Source: Hinthialibacter sp964556895
Lineage (GTDB): Bacteria > Hinthialibacterota > Hinthialibacteria > Hinthialibacterales > Hinthialibacteraceae
Assembly: GCA_964556895.1 (NCBI GenBank)
Contig: CAZKYC010000001.1
Location: 75,526-139,525 of the forward strand
Direction of reading: 5' to 3'
Length of the DNA: 64,000 bases
The notes under the pieces are model-generated. The model ran no database searches. It saw nothing but the letters and a program-made list of their open reading frames with translations, and was not told where the DNA came from. Positions 50,215 to 58,386 of the stretch are shown here, piece after piece. The position numbers were made by a program, and so were the translations under genes. Position 1 is the stretch's first letter. Each line of letters starts with the position of its first letter.

Positions 50215-50751
50215 TTATCCTCCAATTGAGTTCAAGCCCATTGCGTCATTCGCCTTGGATTGAATCTCCCCATAGGGCAATTCAATCCGCTCTCCTGCGT
50301 TGAGGCCGTGTGTGTCAAACCATCCCTGGTTCATTTCAAGCGCATACAGGCTCTTGTAGGTCGAGCGGTAATTCTTGACCGGATCAAACGGGCCGGTATG
50401 CGGCTCCATGTCTTCTATATTGCCTATGATTCCATCTTCTCGAATAAATGCAATCGATAAAGGGATCTTGGTGTTCTTCATCCAAAATGACATATACTGC
50501 GGCTGGCGATAGACAAACAACATCCCGTGATTGTCGGGCATCGACTCGCGATACATCAACCCCTGGCGCTGTTCTTGGGGCGTGATCGCCAATTCAATCA
50601 CTACCGTCCGCCCCGCCAGTTCGGCTTCGATGGTTGACAGCGGCGGCAGCGCGTTGGCTGGAGCGCCTGGGTAAAACGGCTCGTTTGGGCCACAGCCGGT
50701 TAGCAGCAAGCCAACCATCGCCAGCCATACATATACCGGACGCCGCTGCAT
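50215..50751 (-). CDS. DUF192-family lipoprotein
   Basis: Start at 50751 (MQRRPVYVWLAMVGLLLTGC), giving a lipobox LLTGC for lipid attachment at residue 20; the frame is open 23 codons further. GGGAGAAG lies about 9 bp upstream. The mature domain is DUF192: LAITPQEQRQGLMYRESMPD, GMLFVYRQPQYMSFWMKNTK, IPLSIAFIREDGIIGNI and SLYALEMNQGWFDTHGL. This family is a small beta-barrel of unclear function in the envelope. Its ATG lies 3 bases past the CgeB-like stop. Confidence 0.9.
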   Translation of the reverse strand: MQRRPVYVWLAMVGLLLTGCGPNEPFYPGAPANALPPLSTIEAELAGRTVVIELAITPQEQRQGLMYRESMPDNHGMLFVYRQPQYMSFWMKNTKIPLSIAFIREDGIIGNIEDMEPHTGPFDPVKNYRSTYKSLYALEMNQGWFDTHGLNAGERIELPYGEIQSKANDAMGLNSIGG

Positions 50752-50753
50752 GA

Positions 50754-52568
50754 CTAGGCTTCTCCCTCGGCGCCGTAGAGCGTTTCTAAGATGGTTCGAG
50801 TGCGCTGGGCGTAGGTGCAATTCTGCAAGACAAATTTCTGCCCGGCGCGGGCGATGGCTTCGCGTTCGTCGGCGTGTTGGAGATAATATTCGGCCTTCTC
50901 GCGCAGCTCGTCCAGGTTCTTAAAACAAACCAGATGGTTGTTCAACTCAAACTCGTCTTCGATGACGGGCTTATATTCCGTCAGTAAAAAACCGCCCGCC
51001 GCAAGGACGTCATACACCCGCGGATTGGCCGAATTAAAACACTGGGCGTGAAATACATTGACATTCACTACAGTGTTGTAATAGACCGACGGCAGGTCTT
51101 CGTTATATTCAGGCGCATAGCCCGCATAACAGCCCACCAGATCCTGCGCCCAGTCGGCGGTCCCCCATTCGGGCGAGCCGTATGTCGTCAGGCCCAGGTC
51201 ATTAACGCGGCGCAGGGCCGCCATGCGCTTGAGATAGGTCGCGCGCTCTTCGAGATAGAGCACAACAAAACCCGAATAGGGCAGCCGCTCGCGTCCGTTT
51301 GATTGGTTAAAGCGGTCTTCAAGGGTCACGCTCTCATCAGCGAGATAGTCTTCAACGATCCCATCGAGAATGACGACAAAGTCAGCGTCGCGCTTGAGCC
51401 AATAAGCGCGTACTTCTTGAAAACGCGCCGCCGCCAACGCGCCCATAAAGCCCACTTTGGGGCCGGTGCGTTCGGGCCAGTCTTTGCCCGGCAGGCATTC
51501 AGCCAGCGGGCGAATGCCCGCCGCAGTCGGCAGGTAGGCGCCCTCTTTTCCGCTCAGGTCTTTTAAGTAGTCGAGATAGGTCGGGTCAAACGAAAAATAA
51601 GCGTCGGCGGCGTCGAGTTCTTCTTTGGTCGTCTGGACCCGCTTGGGACTATCGAGAAACCACAACACTTTTTTGATGGGCATCTTCGACAGTGACTCAA
51701 CGCCTTCATTTGACAACGTGTTTCGGTTCATCCAAAGTAATACGTCAGGAAAATGCTCGCGGGTATAGACCAGCCAGACATACGGGTTCAAAAAACTCAC
51801 CATGCGCTTGTTGGCGGTAAATGACGCCGTATCCAACCCGTTTTCTTCAAACCCGGCGGACACCGCGTTTGACAGGTATTCATGCTCTGGCTCGACCATC
51901 ACCACTTTGCGCTTTCGCGGCGGGTCAAAGGGTTTCTTGAAGTGGTCAAAAATCTCAGCCATATAGTGTTGAGAGGCTTTGAAGACCTGTTCAACCATGG
52001 GCATGAAATGCTGCTGTAGAGCGGCGACCATGCGCTTTTCGTCTTCGCCCCACTCGACCCCGCACTGGACCGAAATCGACGCCAGCGCTGCGACCGGGTT
52101 GGTGTGAATAAACTTCAACACCGTTTCAACCGGGTTTGAATCAAGAATGAGTATCGTGCGGTCAGAGCGCAGCGCGTCGGTCCAATCAAAACGCTTGAAC
52201 CCCTCTTGAATCAGGTCGAGACGGTCTTCGATGATCAACATGCGTTGGGCGTCGCGGCCTTTGCGCATCTGGTGGTAGAGATGCAGCGGCAGATACCCCA
52301 ACCCGGGGCGAAGGATAATAAACAGGCGCTGTTTGTCAGCCTCTGAGTTTCTCAGCGTCGCTTCGGCGGTCTGCCACGGGTTGTTGGGCCCGTGGATCCA
52401 CACCCCGTCTTGATTGCGCTTACATAAGACAACGTCGTCGCCCTTGTCTTCAAACGTGTAGGCGCCGTTGGCGTCGGCCTGTTCAATGGGTTCGAGATAG
52501 TGTGGATAGAACTGGGCGATGATCTGTAGGTTTTGTAAATAGGTTTCTTGGCTGGCGGCGTCGTTCAT
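50754..52568 (-). CDS. CgeB-like glycosyltransferase
   Basis: A 604-residue protein. Start at 52568 (MNDAASQETYLQNLQIIAQF); a TTG 51 bp upstream is possible. The N-terminal about 200 residues include a motif LFIILRPGLGYLPLHLY seen in DUF115-like or motility-associated sugar transferase regions. The rest is the CgeB/DUF3880 + Glyco_trans_1_2 pattern: HFPDVLLWMNRNT, KKVLWFLDSPKR, VYYNTVVNVNVFHAQCFNS and NPRVYDVLAAGGFLLTEYKP, ending with EAIARAGQKFVLQNCTYAQR. Probably protein or surface glycosylation. First gene of the operon with DUF192 and LVIVD genes. Confidence 0.85.
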   Translation of the reverse strand: MNDAASQETYLQNLQIIAQFYPHYLEPIEQADANGAYTFEDKGDDVVLCKRNQDGVWIHGPNNPWQTAEATLRNSEADKQRLFIILRPGLGYLPLHLYHQMRKGRDAQRMLIIEDRLDLIQEGFKRFDWTDALRSDRTILILDSNPVETVLKFIHTNPVAALASISVQCGVEWGEDEKRMVAALQQHFMPMVEQVFKASQHYMAEIFDHFKKPFDPPRKRKVVMVEPEHEYLSNAVSAGFEENGLDTASFTANKRMVSFLNPYVWLVYTREHFPDVLLWMNRNTLSNEGVESLSKMPIKKVLWFLDSPKRVQTTKEELDAADAYFSFDPTYLDYLKDLSGKEGAYLPTAAGIRPLAECLPGKDWPERTGPKVGFMGALAAARFQEVRAYWLKRDADFVVILDGIVEDYLADESVTLEDRFNQSNGRERLPYSGFVVLYLEERATYLKRMAALRRVNDLGLTTYGSPEWGTADWAQDLVGCYAGYAPEYNEDLPSVYYNTVVNVNVFHAQCFNSANPRVYDVLAAGGFLLTEYKPVIEDEFELNNHLVCFKNLDELREKAEYYLQHADEREAIARAGQKFVLQNCTYAQRTRTILETLYGAEGEA

Positions 52569-52692
52569 CTGTCCCCGGGGTCGCGCAGAGTCTATGGACG
52601 ACAGGCGGTGGATGGGCAAAACTGCGCGCTCGTGCTATCGTCAATAATAGAATAGCTCACTATAACACAATTCTGATCCGGTACGAAACGCG

Positions 52693-53658
52693 ATGCGTAG
52701 TGTTATCAATCTTTTAACAATTTGCTTCCTTGCTCTCGCGGCGGCGACGCAAGAGAGCGAATATCCGGTCACTGTCTGTACGTCGATGCAGGAACTCCAG
52801 GCCGCCAAACAGCGCGGCGCCGTCTTGCTCAAAACGGGGGAGCGCTTCTTCGTGCGCATCGGCGGCGAATACAAAGGCCCATTCGCCAGTAAGCAAACTG
52901 CGGTTGACCTGCGCCGCGACTATGAACAAAAGGCCCGCGAGGCCGGAGTGATCTTGCCCTCCGCCACCGCCCCGATTGAACCCAACCAAGGGTATTTCAA
53001 TCCATCAACGATCATGTTTCCTTTTGTGGAAGCCAAGCCTAACCAGGGGCTGTTTCTTCAAGTGCCGTCCGGCGAACTCAAGCCCGCGCCAAGCGTGATG
53101 ATTCATCCGGAGCCGTTACTTTACGACGAAGTCACGTTTGGCTCGCTGGATATGACTCCGCCCAACCTGCGTCGCCCGATGGCGCCGGGCCAACCGGGGC
53201 TCCCAGCCGCCGCGCCGACGCTCTTGCCTCACCAACGCAAGGTGTTTTTCGCCGTGACCGGACGCGTCATGGCCAAATCAGCGATTGACCTGCCGACCGC
53301 AGCGCTCACGCTTTCGGTCGGCGCCGCCGTGGTCGCCAACAACGGCGACGTGATCTGGAAACAATACGGCGCGATTGAAAGCAATATGTCGTTTCGCATC
53401 ATTACTCCCATGCCGCGAACACCGCGCCCGCCAGCCTATCTCTTGTTGTTCACTATCGCTGAAGGCAAGGTCGAGCGCACCCTGCGCCCCAGCGAGCGCT
53501 TCCCCAGCATCGACGCCTCCGGCTTCGCCTATCACATTTTGTGTTCGTCAGCGTTAGAGATGGGAGCGAATTGGTTCCCCGCCCTGACCGAAGCAACCAA
53601 AGAAGAATACGAAGCCCTGATGGAAAAAGAAAAACTAAAAGGCAAGTTAAAACCGTAA
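52693..53658 (+). CDS. Secreted protein of unknown function
   Basis: A 321-residue exported protein with signal peptide MRSVINLLTICFLALAAAT. It has a short SPOR-like stretch after it (VTVCTSMQELQAAKQRGAVL, FFVRIGGEYKGPFASKQTAV). A Pro-rich middle is followed by a hydrophobic, beta-rich region (KVFFAVTGRVMAKSAIDLP, LLLFTIAEGKVERTLRPSER). No family recognised. Divergent from the CgeB-like gene and followed by repeats H5 and A3. Confidence 0.78.
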   Translation: MRSVINLLTICFLALAAATQESEYPVTVCTSMQELQAAKQRGAVLLKTGERFFVRIGGEYKGPFASKQTAVDLRRDYEQKAREAGVILPSATAPIEPNQGYFNPSTIMFPFVEAKPNQGLFLQVPSGELKPAPSVMIHPEPLLYDEVTFGSLDMTPPNLRRPMAPGQPGLPAAAPTLLPHQRKVFFAVTGRVMAKSAIDLPTAALTLSVGAAVVANNGDVIWKQYGAIESNMSFRIITPMPRTPRPPAYLLLFTIAEGKVERTLRPSERFPSIDASGFAYHILCSSALEMGANWFPALTEATKEEYEALMEKEKLKGKLKP

Positions 53659-53701
53659 GTCTCGTATTTTGTCTGCAATAAAAAGAGAAGTGGCTATTTA
53701 T

Positions 53702-53963
53702 GGTTCTTCCTATATTTGAGTACTTCCCATGCCGGATGACCTGGAATTGGGGCAAAAAACGATATTCGTCCTTTCAATAATAGACAATCCAACTCAGGCA
53801 TGGATGCAACTCAGGGAGCGCCTGTGCAAAAAGGCGGAGCGGCGCCGAAGCGACCAGAGTTGTACCCATGCCAAATACAACGATAAAAAAATCATCCTTG
53901 AGATCGTGTCTGGAAATTTCAATTCAATTTGAGAGAACGTATCCAAATCCCGGATGAGCCTTA
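53702..53963 (+). repeat. Hairpin repeat family H, long copy H5
   Basis: A full-length form of about 262 bp: left end GGTTCTTCCTATATTTGAGT, hairpin at 53797-53872, right end ATCCAAATCCCGGATGAGCC. The two ends form an imperfect inverted repeat of about 26 bp (about 18 matches when the right end is reversed). The hairpin has two base changes that weaken it (GGCATGGATGCAACTCAG). An open frame of 67 codons lies across it but is shared only as drift with H6 (see rejected items). The 53659-54131 gap holds H5 and A3. Confidence 0.9.
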
Positions 53964-54015
53964 TTTATCAACCTGTTTTTTCTTGATTGAAAACAATCAA
54001 ATCAAAAATCACTTC

Positions 54016-54124
54016 TAATAGTGGTTGCCAGAAATCTGTGTAGATTGAGTTTACATAACTGTATCTTTCGCTGTCCGCCGCGGCGGATACGGGCGCGCTT
54101 TTCGCACATTTTTTTGACAACCAT
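54016..54124 (-). repeat. MITE-like repeat family A, copy A3
   Basis: Inverted A copy: TAATAGTGGTTGCCAGAAAT at the left, palindrome TCCGCCGCGGCGGA, TTTTTTTGACAACC at the right. It ends 8 bp short of the GT2 gene's stop codon, so it supplies that gene's 3' flank. Confidence 0.9.
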
Positions 54125-54131
54125 TCCAGCG

Positions 54132-55031
54132 TCAAAGCCATGAGCGGCGGCGCTGCATCACAATGTACGGGTAGCGCAACAACATCATCGCCATGCGCGC
54201 GTAATATAAATCCACATAGCGCCACAACGGCATGTAGGCGAAGCGCTGTTTAAACGTGAACGTCTCGCCAATCTTGTGTATCCACGAGCGAAAAAACAGC
54301 CCCAGCCCATAATTCTTCAAAATGTAATACATGCGTATGCGTTCGTGATAGTAATGATAAGCGATCTGGCCGCGCTCGGTGCGGCCTTCTTTTGAGTAGT
54401 GGTGGACGATCTTCACTTCAGGATCAATGCGCAGCGTCCAGCCGCGCTTGCGCAACTGCAGACACAGATCGCCGTCTTCAAATAGATAAAAGTAAAACTC
54501 ATCAAACCCGCCCGCCTGACGAACCGCGTCGAGACGAAATAGGCTGAAACACGTCGAGAGAATTTTGGGGTCGTCGGTCATCGCGACTGAGGCGGCGGGG
54601 TCGTAGTTGCCTTCCCAATCGGTGGTGGGCGAGATACACCAGACCTCGTTCATCTCTTCATCACCATAGATGACCCCGCCCATGCCCACCAGTGAATCAT
54701 CAGACTTCATACAGTCCACCAACCGCTCAATGGCGCCGGGCGTGACCAAGACGGCGTCTGAATCCATAAACAACACATACTCGCCGCGGGCGCGTCGGAT
54801 GCCCTGGTTGCGGGCGCGGCACGCCCCGACGTTGGACGTGTTTTCGATGAGCTGAATGTCTTCCTGTTGGCGCAGCCACGGCAGACTGTCGTCAGTCGAG
54901 CCATTGTCGATGATGATTATCTCGAGGTTGGCGTAGGCCTGCCGCCGCAGCGACTCAATCGCGCGTTTGAGATCGTCCGCCCGGTTCCAACTGATTAGAA
55001 CGGCGGAAACAGCAGGCGTCGCGTCGTTCAT
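54132..55031 (-). CDS. Glycosyltransferase family 2
   Basis: GT-A fold, inverting, 299 residues. N-terminal nucleotide-binding VSAVLISWNRADDLKRAIES, then IIIDNGSTDDSLPWL, the DxD-type metal motif YVLFMDSDAVL, and the acceptor region EFYFYLFEDGDLCLQLRKRG. The C-terminal about 70 residues include an amphipathic or hydrophobic helix (YYILKNYGLGLFFRSWIHKI). It overlaps the serine hydrolase gene by 4 bp (ATGA) and follows it in an operon. Probably transfers rhamnose or a related sugar to a surface glycan; the sugar is unknown. Confidence 0.93.
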   Translation of the reverse strand: MNDATPAVSAVLISWNRADDLKRAIESLRRQAYANLEIIIIDNGSTDDSLPWLRQQEDIQLIENTSNVGACRARNQGIRRARGEYVLFMDSDAVLVTPGAIERLVDCMKSDDSLVGMGGVIYGDEEMNEVWCISPTTDWEGNYDPAASVAMTDDPKILSTCFSLFRLDAVRQAGGFDEFYFYLFEDGDLCLQLRKRGWTLRIDPEVKIVHHYSKEGRTERGQIAYHYYHERIRMYYILKNYGLGLFFRSWIHKIGETFTFKQRFAYMPLWRYVDLYYARMAMMLLRYPYIVMQRRRSWL

Positions 55032-56305
55032 TCAACAATCGCTTGATAAACAGCGTTGGTGTAATACTGCCAACTCTGGCTGGGGTTGGTCGGCGCATGT
55101 TGGCTCATGATGACCGCAACCAGTTCTTCTTCAGGGTCAATAAAAAACATTGTGCTGGCGTAGCCGCTCCAGCCATAGGTCCCTAGCGATTGAAGAGTCG
55201 AACTATAGGCGTGGTCTTTTTTGACCGACACGCCGAGGCCAAAGCCTGATTCTTTATCGTTATGCCATGGGGTGTGATTGACTTCGCCGCGAATCAGATT
55301 CGTTGACATGAGTTCAATCGACTTGGGGCCAAGTACGCGCTCCCCGTCCAACTCGCCGCCATTTGACAGCATCTGGGCGAAGCGGGCGTAATCCATCGCG
55401 GTCATCATCAGGCCGTGGCCGCCCGCGTGTTGAACGCCGACCTTGTAGTAACTCTCCAGTGGAAGCCCGCCCTGGTCAGGCGCAGGCTGTAACTTGCCGT
55501 CTTTGATGGTATAAACCGTCGCCACCCGGCCCCAGTCTTCTTTCGGCGTCGAGAAGCCCGCGTCTTTTATTTCGAGTGGATCAAACAAACGCTCTTGAAG
55601 AAAATCACCATAGGGTCGGCCTGAGACCACTTCGACCAACCGCGCAATGACATCAATCGAGGCGCCGTATTCCCAGGCGGTTCCTGGTTGGTGCAACAAA
55701 GGAAATTCAGCCAACGCGCTAATGGCGTCTTTGATCGGTTTCGCCGGGTTGAACATATCGATTTCATTGAAGCGCTTTGACAAAGTTGGGCTTAAGTTTT
55801 CTGGGATGCTGTAGCCAATGCCCGAGGTGTGCATGGCCAGCTGCATGAGAGTGATCTCAGACGTGGCGGGTTCGGTTTTGATTTCTCCGTCGATCTCGCC
55901 AATGAGAACTTGCATGTCCTTGAACTGCGGCAGGTATTTTGAGACCGGGTCAGTCAGCAAGACCTTGCCGTCTTCAACCAACATCAACAGCGCCGCGCAG
56001 GTTATCGGTTTGGTCATGGAGTAGATGCGAAACAGCGAGTCTTCGTCCATTGGCGTTTGGCTTTCGATGTCTTGCCAGCCAAGCGCCTTGTAATGGACGA
56101 TCTTTCCCTTGCGCGCAACCACCGACACCAGGCCCGCCAGGTCTTCGCGGTCAACGAATCCCCGCATGATGTCGTCGAGTTTCTCCAGCCGCCCGCTCGA
56201 CATGCCTACACGTTTGGGCTTGGTTTCTTTGAATGAATCAGCCTGAATAGACACACAAAAACACAACGTAAGCAACAGCATGGCTATCGTTGAAACTCTC
56301 ATCAT
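55028..56305 (-). CDS. Secreted serine hydrolase (class C beta-lactamase/esterase fold)
   Basis: A 425-residue exported protein with signal peptide MMRVSTIAMLLLTLCFCVSIQA. The penicillin-binding-like fold has the SxxK motif in FRIYSMTKPITCAALLML (catalytic Ser and Lys), the YxS/N-type Tyr in AWEYGASIDVIARLVE and HAGGHGLMMTAMDYARFAQM as the third motif. WSGYASTMFFIDPEEEL is a conserved late block. Likely an esterase or peptidase rather than a resistance enzyme. First gene of the operon with GT2. Confidence 0.9.
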   Translation of the reverse strand: MMRVSTIAMLLLTLCFCVSIQADSFKETKPKRVGMSSGRLEKLDDIMRGFVDREDLAGLVSVVARKGKIVHYKALGWQDIESQTPMDEDSLFRIYSMTKPITCAALLMLVEDGKVLLTDPVSKYLPQFKDMQVLIGEIDGEIKTEPATSEITLMQLAMHTSGIGYSIPENLSPTLSKRFNEIDMFNPAKPIKDAISALAEFPLLHQPGTAWEYGASIDVIARLVEVVSGRPYGDFLQERLFDPLEIKDAGFSTPKEDWGRVATVYTIKDGKLQPAPDQGGLPLESYYKVGVQHAGGHGLMMTAMDYARFAQMLSNGGELDGERVLGPKSIELMSTNLIRGEVNHTPWHNDKESGFGLGVSVKKDHAYSSTLQSLGTYGWSGYASTMFFIDPEEELVAVIMSQHAPTNPSQSWQYYTNAVYQAIVE

Positions 56306-56379
56306 AAATCTCCTGTTTTCTCGCCATTGTTAGAACCGTTGGTAAAAGAGAGTTTAGAACCCACCCGTTAATTAAAGCC

Positions 56380-56429
56380 GCCCCCCTTTTTAAGGGGGGG
56401 AAGTCCGCCGCAGGCGGTCAGGGGGGATC
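56380..56429. repeat. REP-like double hairpin element, copy R2
   Basis: CCCCCCTTTTTAAGGGGGG, then TCCGCCGCAGGCGG and CAGGGGGGATC, nearly the same as R1 at 30495-30544. It lies in the 56306-56490 gap between the serine hydrolase start and the aroC stop. Confidence 0.8.
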
Positions 56430-56490
56430 CAGGAACAGTGTGCTGCGCCTGGATAGACACAGAACCCCTCGACTATTTCCGTGGGTCGCT

Positions 56491-57573
56491 TCACGCATCT
56501 GAATTCATACGTTGCAGCAGGTAGTGATCGGTGAGCACCAACGCCGCCATCGCCTCAACGATGGGCACCGCGCGGGGCAAAACGCACGGGTCGTGGCGCC
56601 CGCGCGGTTTTAAGGTGGTTTTTTTTAGTTCAGGCGTAATGGTTTTTTGGGGCTGCAAGATAGTCGCAGTCGGCTTGAAGGCCACACGAAAGACAATGTT
56701 TTCTCCATTGGTGATACCGCCCTGAACGCCGCCCGAACGGTTGCTGCGAGTTCGCACCTTGCCGCGCGAGACATAAAACTCGTCGTTGTGTTCGGAGCCT
56801 TTCAACTCAATTGATGAGAAACCCGAACCAATCTCAAACCCCTTGGTCGCGGGCAGCGACATCATCGCTTTGGCCAGATCGGCTTCGAGACGGTCAAACA
56901 CCGGGTCGCCCAACCCGACAGGAACCTGTCGAATCACACATTCGACAATTCCGCCCACCGAGTCGCCTTCGCGGCGCATCTTGTCGACAAATTTATACAT
57001 CTTGTCGGCGACCGCCTGGTCAGGGCAGCGCACATCATTGGCCTCAACGTCTTTGGCCTTTACTCGGTTTGGGTCAATATCCGCTTCGATCTTGTGAATC
57101 TGGCGGACATAAGCCACCACGTCGGCGCCGCAGCGCATCTTCAAAATCGTTTTCGCGATGGCGCCCGCCGCCACCCGGCCGATGGTCTCGCGCGCGCTGG
57201 TGCGCCCGCCGCCGCGATGGTCGCGAAAGCCATACTTGGCGTCATAGGTATAATCGGCATGAGACGGGCGATAGGCCGCCAGCATCTCGCTATAGTCTTT
57301 CGACCGCGCGTCTTTGTTACGCACCATCATTGAGATAGGCGTGCCCAGTGTCTTGCCTTCATACACGCCAGAAAGAATCTCGACCTCGTCGCCTTCGCGG
57401 CGCTGGCTCACAATCAAACTTTGGCCGGGGCGCCGCCGGTCGAGGTCGCGTTGAATCGCCTTGATATCCACAGGCACCTGCGGCGGACAGCCGTCGACCA
57501 CCACGCCGACCGCGCCGCCGTGAGACTCGCCCCAGGTTGAAATGCGAAACACATGTCCAAATATATCGCCCAT
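56491..57573 (-). CDS. aroC: Chorismate synthase
   Basis: FMN-dependent last enzyme of the shikimate pathway; it turns 5-enolpyruvylshikimate 3-phosphate into chorismate. Clear motifs: GESHGGAVGVVVDGCPP at the N-terminus, SHADYTYDAKYGFRDHRGGG and RTSARETIGRVAAGAIAK, and late RSGGVQGGITNGENIVFRVA and RGRHDPCVLPRAVPIVEAMA. Length 360 is normal. No flavin reductase is fused. Standing alone between repeat R2 and a peroxiredoxin remnant. Confidence 0.97.
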   Translation of the reverse strand: MGDIFGHVFRISTWGESHGGAVGVVVDGCPPQVPVDIKAIQRDLDRRRPGQSLIVSQRREGDEVEILSGVYEGKTLGTPISMMVRNKDARSKDYSEMLAAYRPSHADYTYDAKYGFRDHRGGGRTSARETIGRVAAGAIAKTILKMRCGADVVAYVRQIHKIEADIDPNRVKAKDVEANDVRCPDQAVADKMYKFVDKMRREGDSVGGIVECVIRQVPVGLGDPVFDRLEADLAKAMMSLPATKGFEIGSGFSSIELKGSEHNDEFYVSRGKVRTRSNRSGGVQGGITNGENIVFRVAFKPTATILQPQKTITPELKKTTLKPRGRHDPCVLPRAVPIVEAMAALVLTDHYLLQRMNSDA

Positions 57574-57693
57574 CAGCTAATGCTTTCCTATCGTGGATGA
57601 AAAGAGTCTACTGTCTGAGGCGTGATTCGGGAATGTTTTTGGTTTCTTTTTGTTGAGATAGCCCCCCAACAACAGCCAACTCGCTTCTCTTAA

Positions 57694-57824
57694 ACACAAC
57701 TGCCCTTGGCGGCGATGTATGTGATTGATCAAAGCGGCGCCATTCAATACGCCTTTATCGGCGCCAACGACCGCAAACGCGCCGAACTTTCAGACGATTT
57801 CATAGCTTTTGAGACACTGAAGTG
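57694..57824 (+). pseudogene. C-terminal remnant of a peroxiredoxin (AhpC/TSA-like) gene
   Basis: A 44-codon frame with no plausible start reads TQLPLAAMYVIDQSGAIQYA and then FIGANDRKRAELSDDFIAF before a stop at 57822-57824. This matches the last third of AhpC/TSA redoxins ('lPmpatfvID..G.iryafv..dyr.R.epd'). The frame is closed upstream by TAA at 57691 and no thioredoxin-fold N-terminus with the peroxidatic Cys is found in any frame upstream. I read it as debris of a deleted gene. The other 57574-57857 sequence shows nothing recognisable. Confidence 0.6.
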
Positions 57825-57857
57825 AATAAAACTTTTTTTAAACGGGTTAGAGGGGCT

Positions 57858-58307
57858 TTACGCGGTAATGACGGTTTTGTTTTGGGTATTTTGAAGGAAG
57901 AGAAACGAGACGACGTCGAGAAGGTCATTTTTACGGAACGGTTTTGAGAGGAAAAACCGGATGCCGGCTTCAAGGCTTTTCTTGCGCATTTCTTCGCTGG
58001 GGTAGGCGGTAATCATGACAATCTTGCTATAAGGTTTGACTTCGTTAATCTTTTCGGCAAACTCGATGCCGTCGATGCCCGGCATGTTTTTGTCGACAAC
58101 CATTAAATCAAAATGGTTCGACAGGGCGCACCCCATGGCTGAAATGGGGTCGGAAGACCGTGTTACCTGACAGCCTTGCATTGAAAAGACTTCGTCTAGG
58201 GCCTCAGCGTAATCGTTATCGTCATCAACAATGAGTATGGCTTTTCCCCGTAGCAATTTACGAACTACCTCTCGGTCATTGTCATTTTCGATAGGATGTC
58301 CATTCAT
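57858..58307 (-). CDS. Stand-alone response regulator (receiver only)
   Basis: A 149-residue CheY-like protein with a 20-residue N-terminal extension. Receiver domain: acidic pair in AILIVDDDNDYAEAL, phospho-acceptor Asp at about residue 72 (LMVVDKNMPGIDG), Thr in IVMITAYPSEE and Lys in FFLSKPFRKNDLL. No output domain. It lies 79 bp after the NtrC-type gene on the same strand and is likely a third member of that pathway, such as a phosphate sink or a protein-interaction output. Confidence 0.9.
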   Translation of the reverse strand: MNGHPIENDNDREVVRKLLRGKAILIVDDDNDYAEALDEVFSMQGCQVTRSSDPISAMGCALSNHFDLMVVDKNMPGIDGIEFAEKINEVKPYSKIVMITAYPSEEMRKKSLEAGIRFFLSKPFRKNDLLDVVSFLFLQNTQNKTVITA

Positions 58308-58386
58308 AATTTCTCCCCTATTCGAATGTCAGAACTTTGAATATGCAGCAACCATGCCAAACTGTGTAATATTCCATTGTCCTACG

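Noticed and set aside
53729..53932. A 67-codon frame inside repeat H5, with a similar frame in H6 (63466-63669).
   Set aside because: The differences between copies are mostly amino-acid changing, other H copies break the frame, and the hairpin explains the conserved part. Not a gene.
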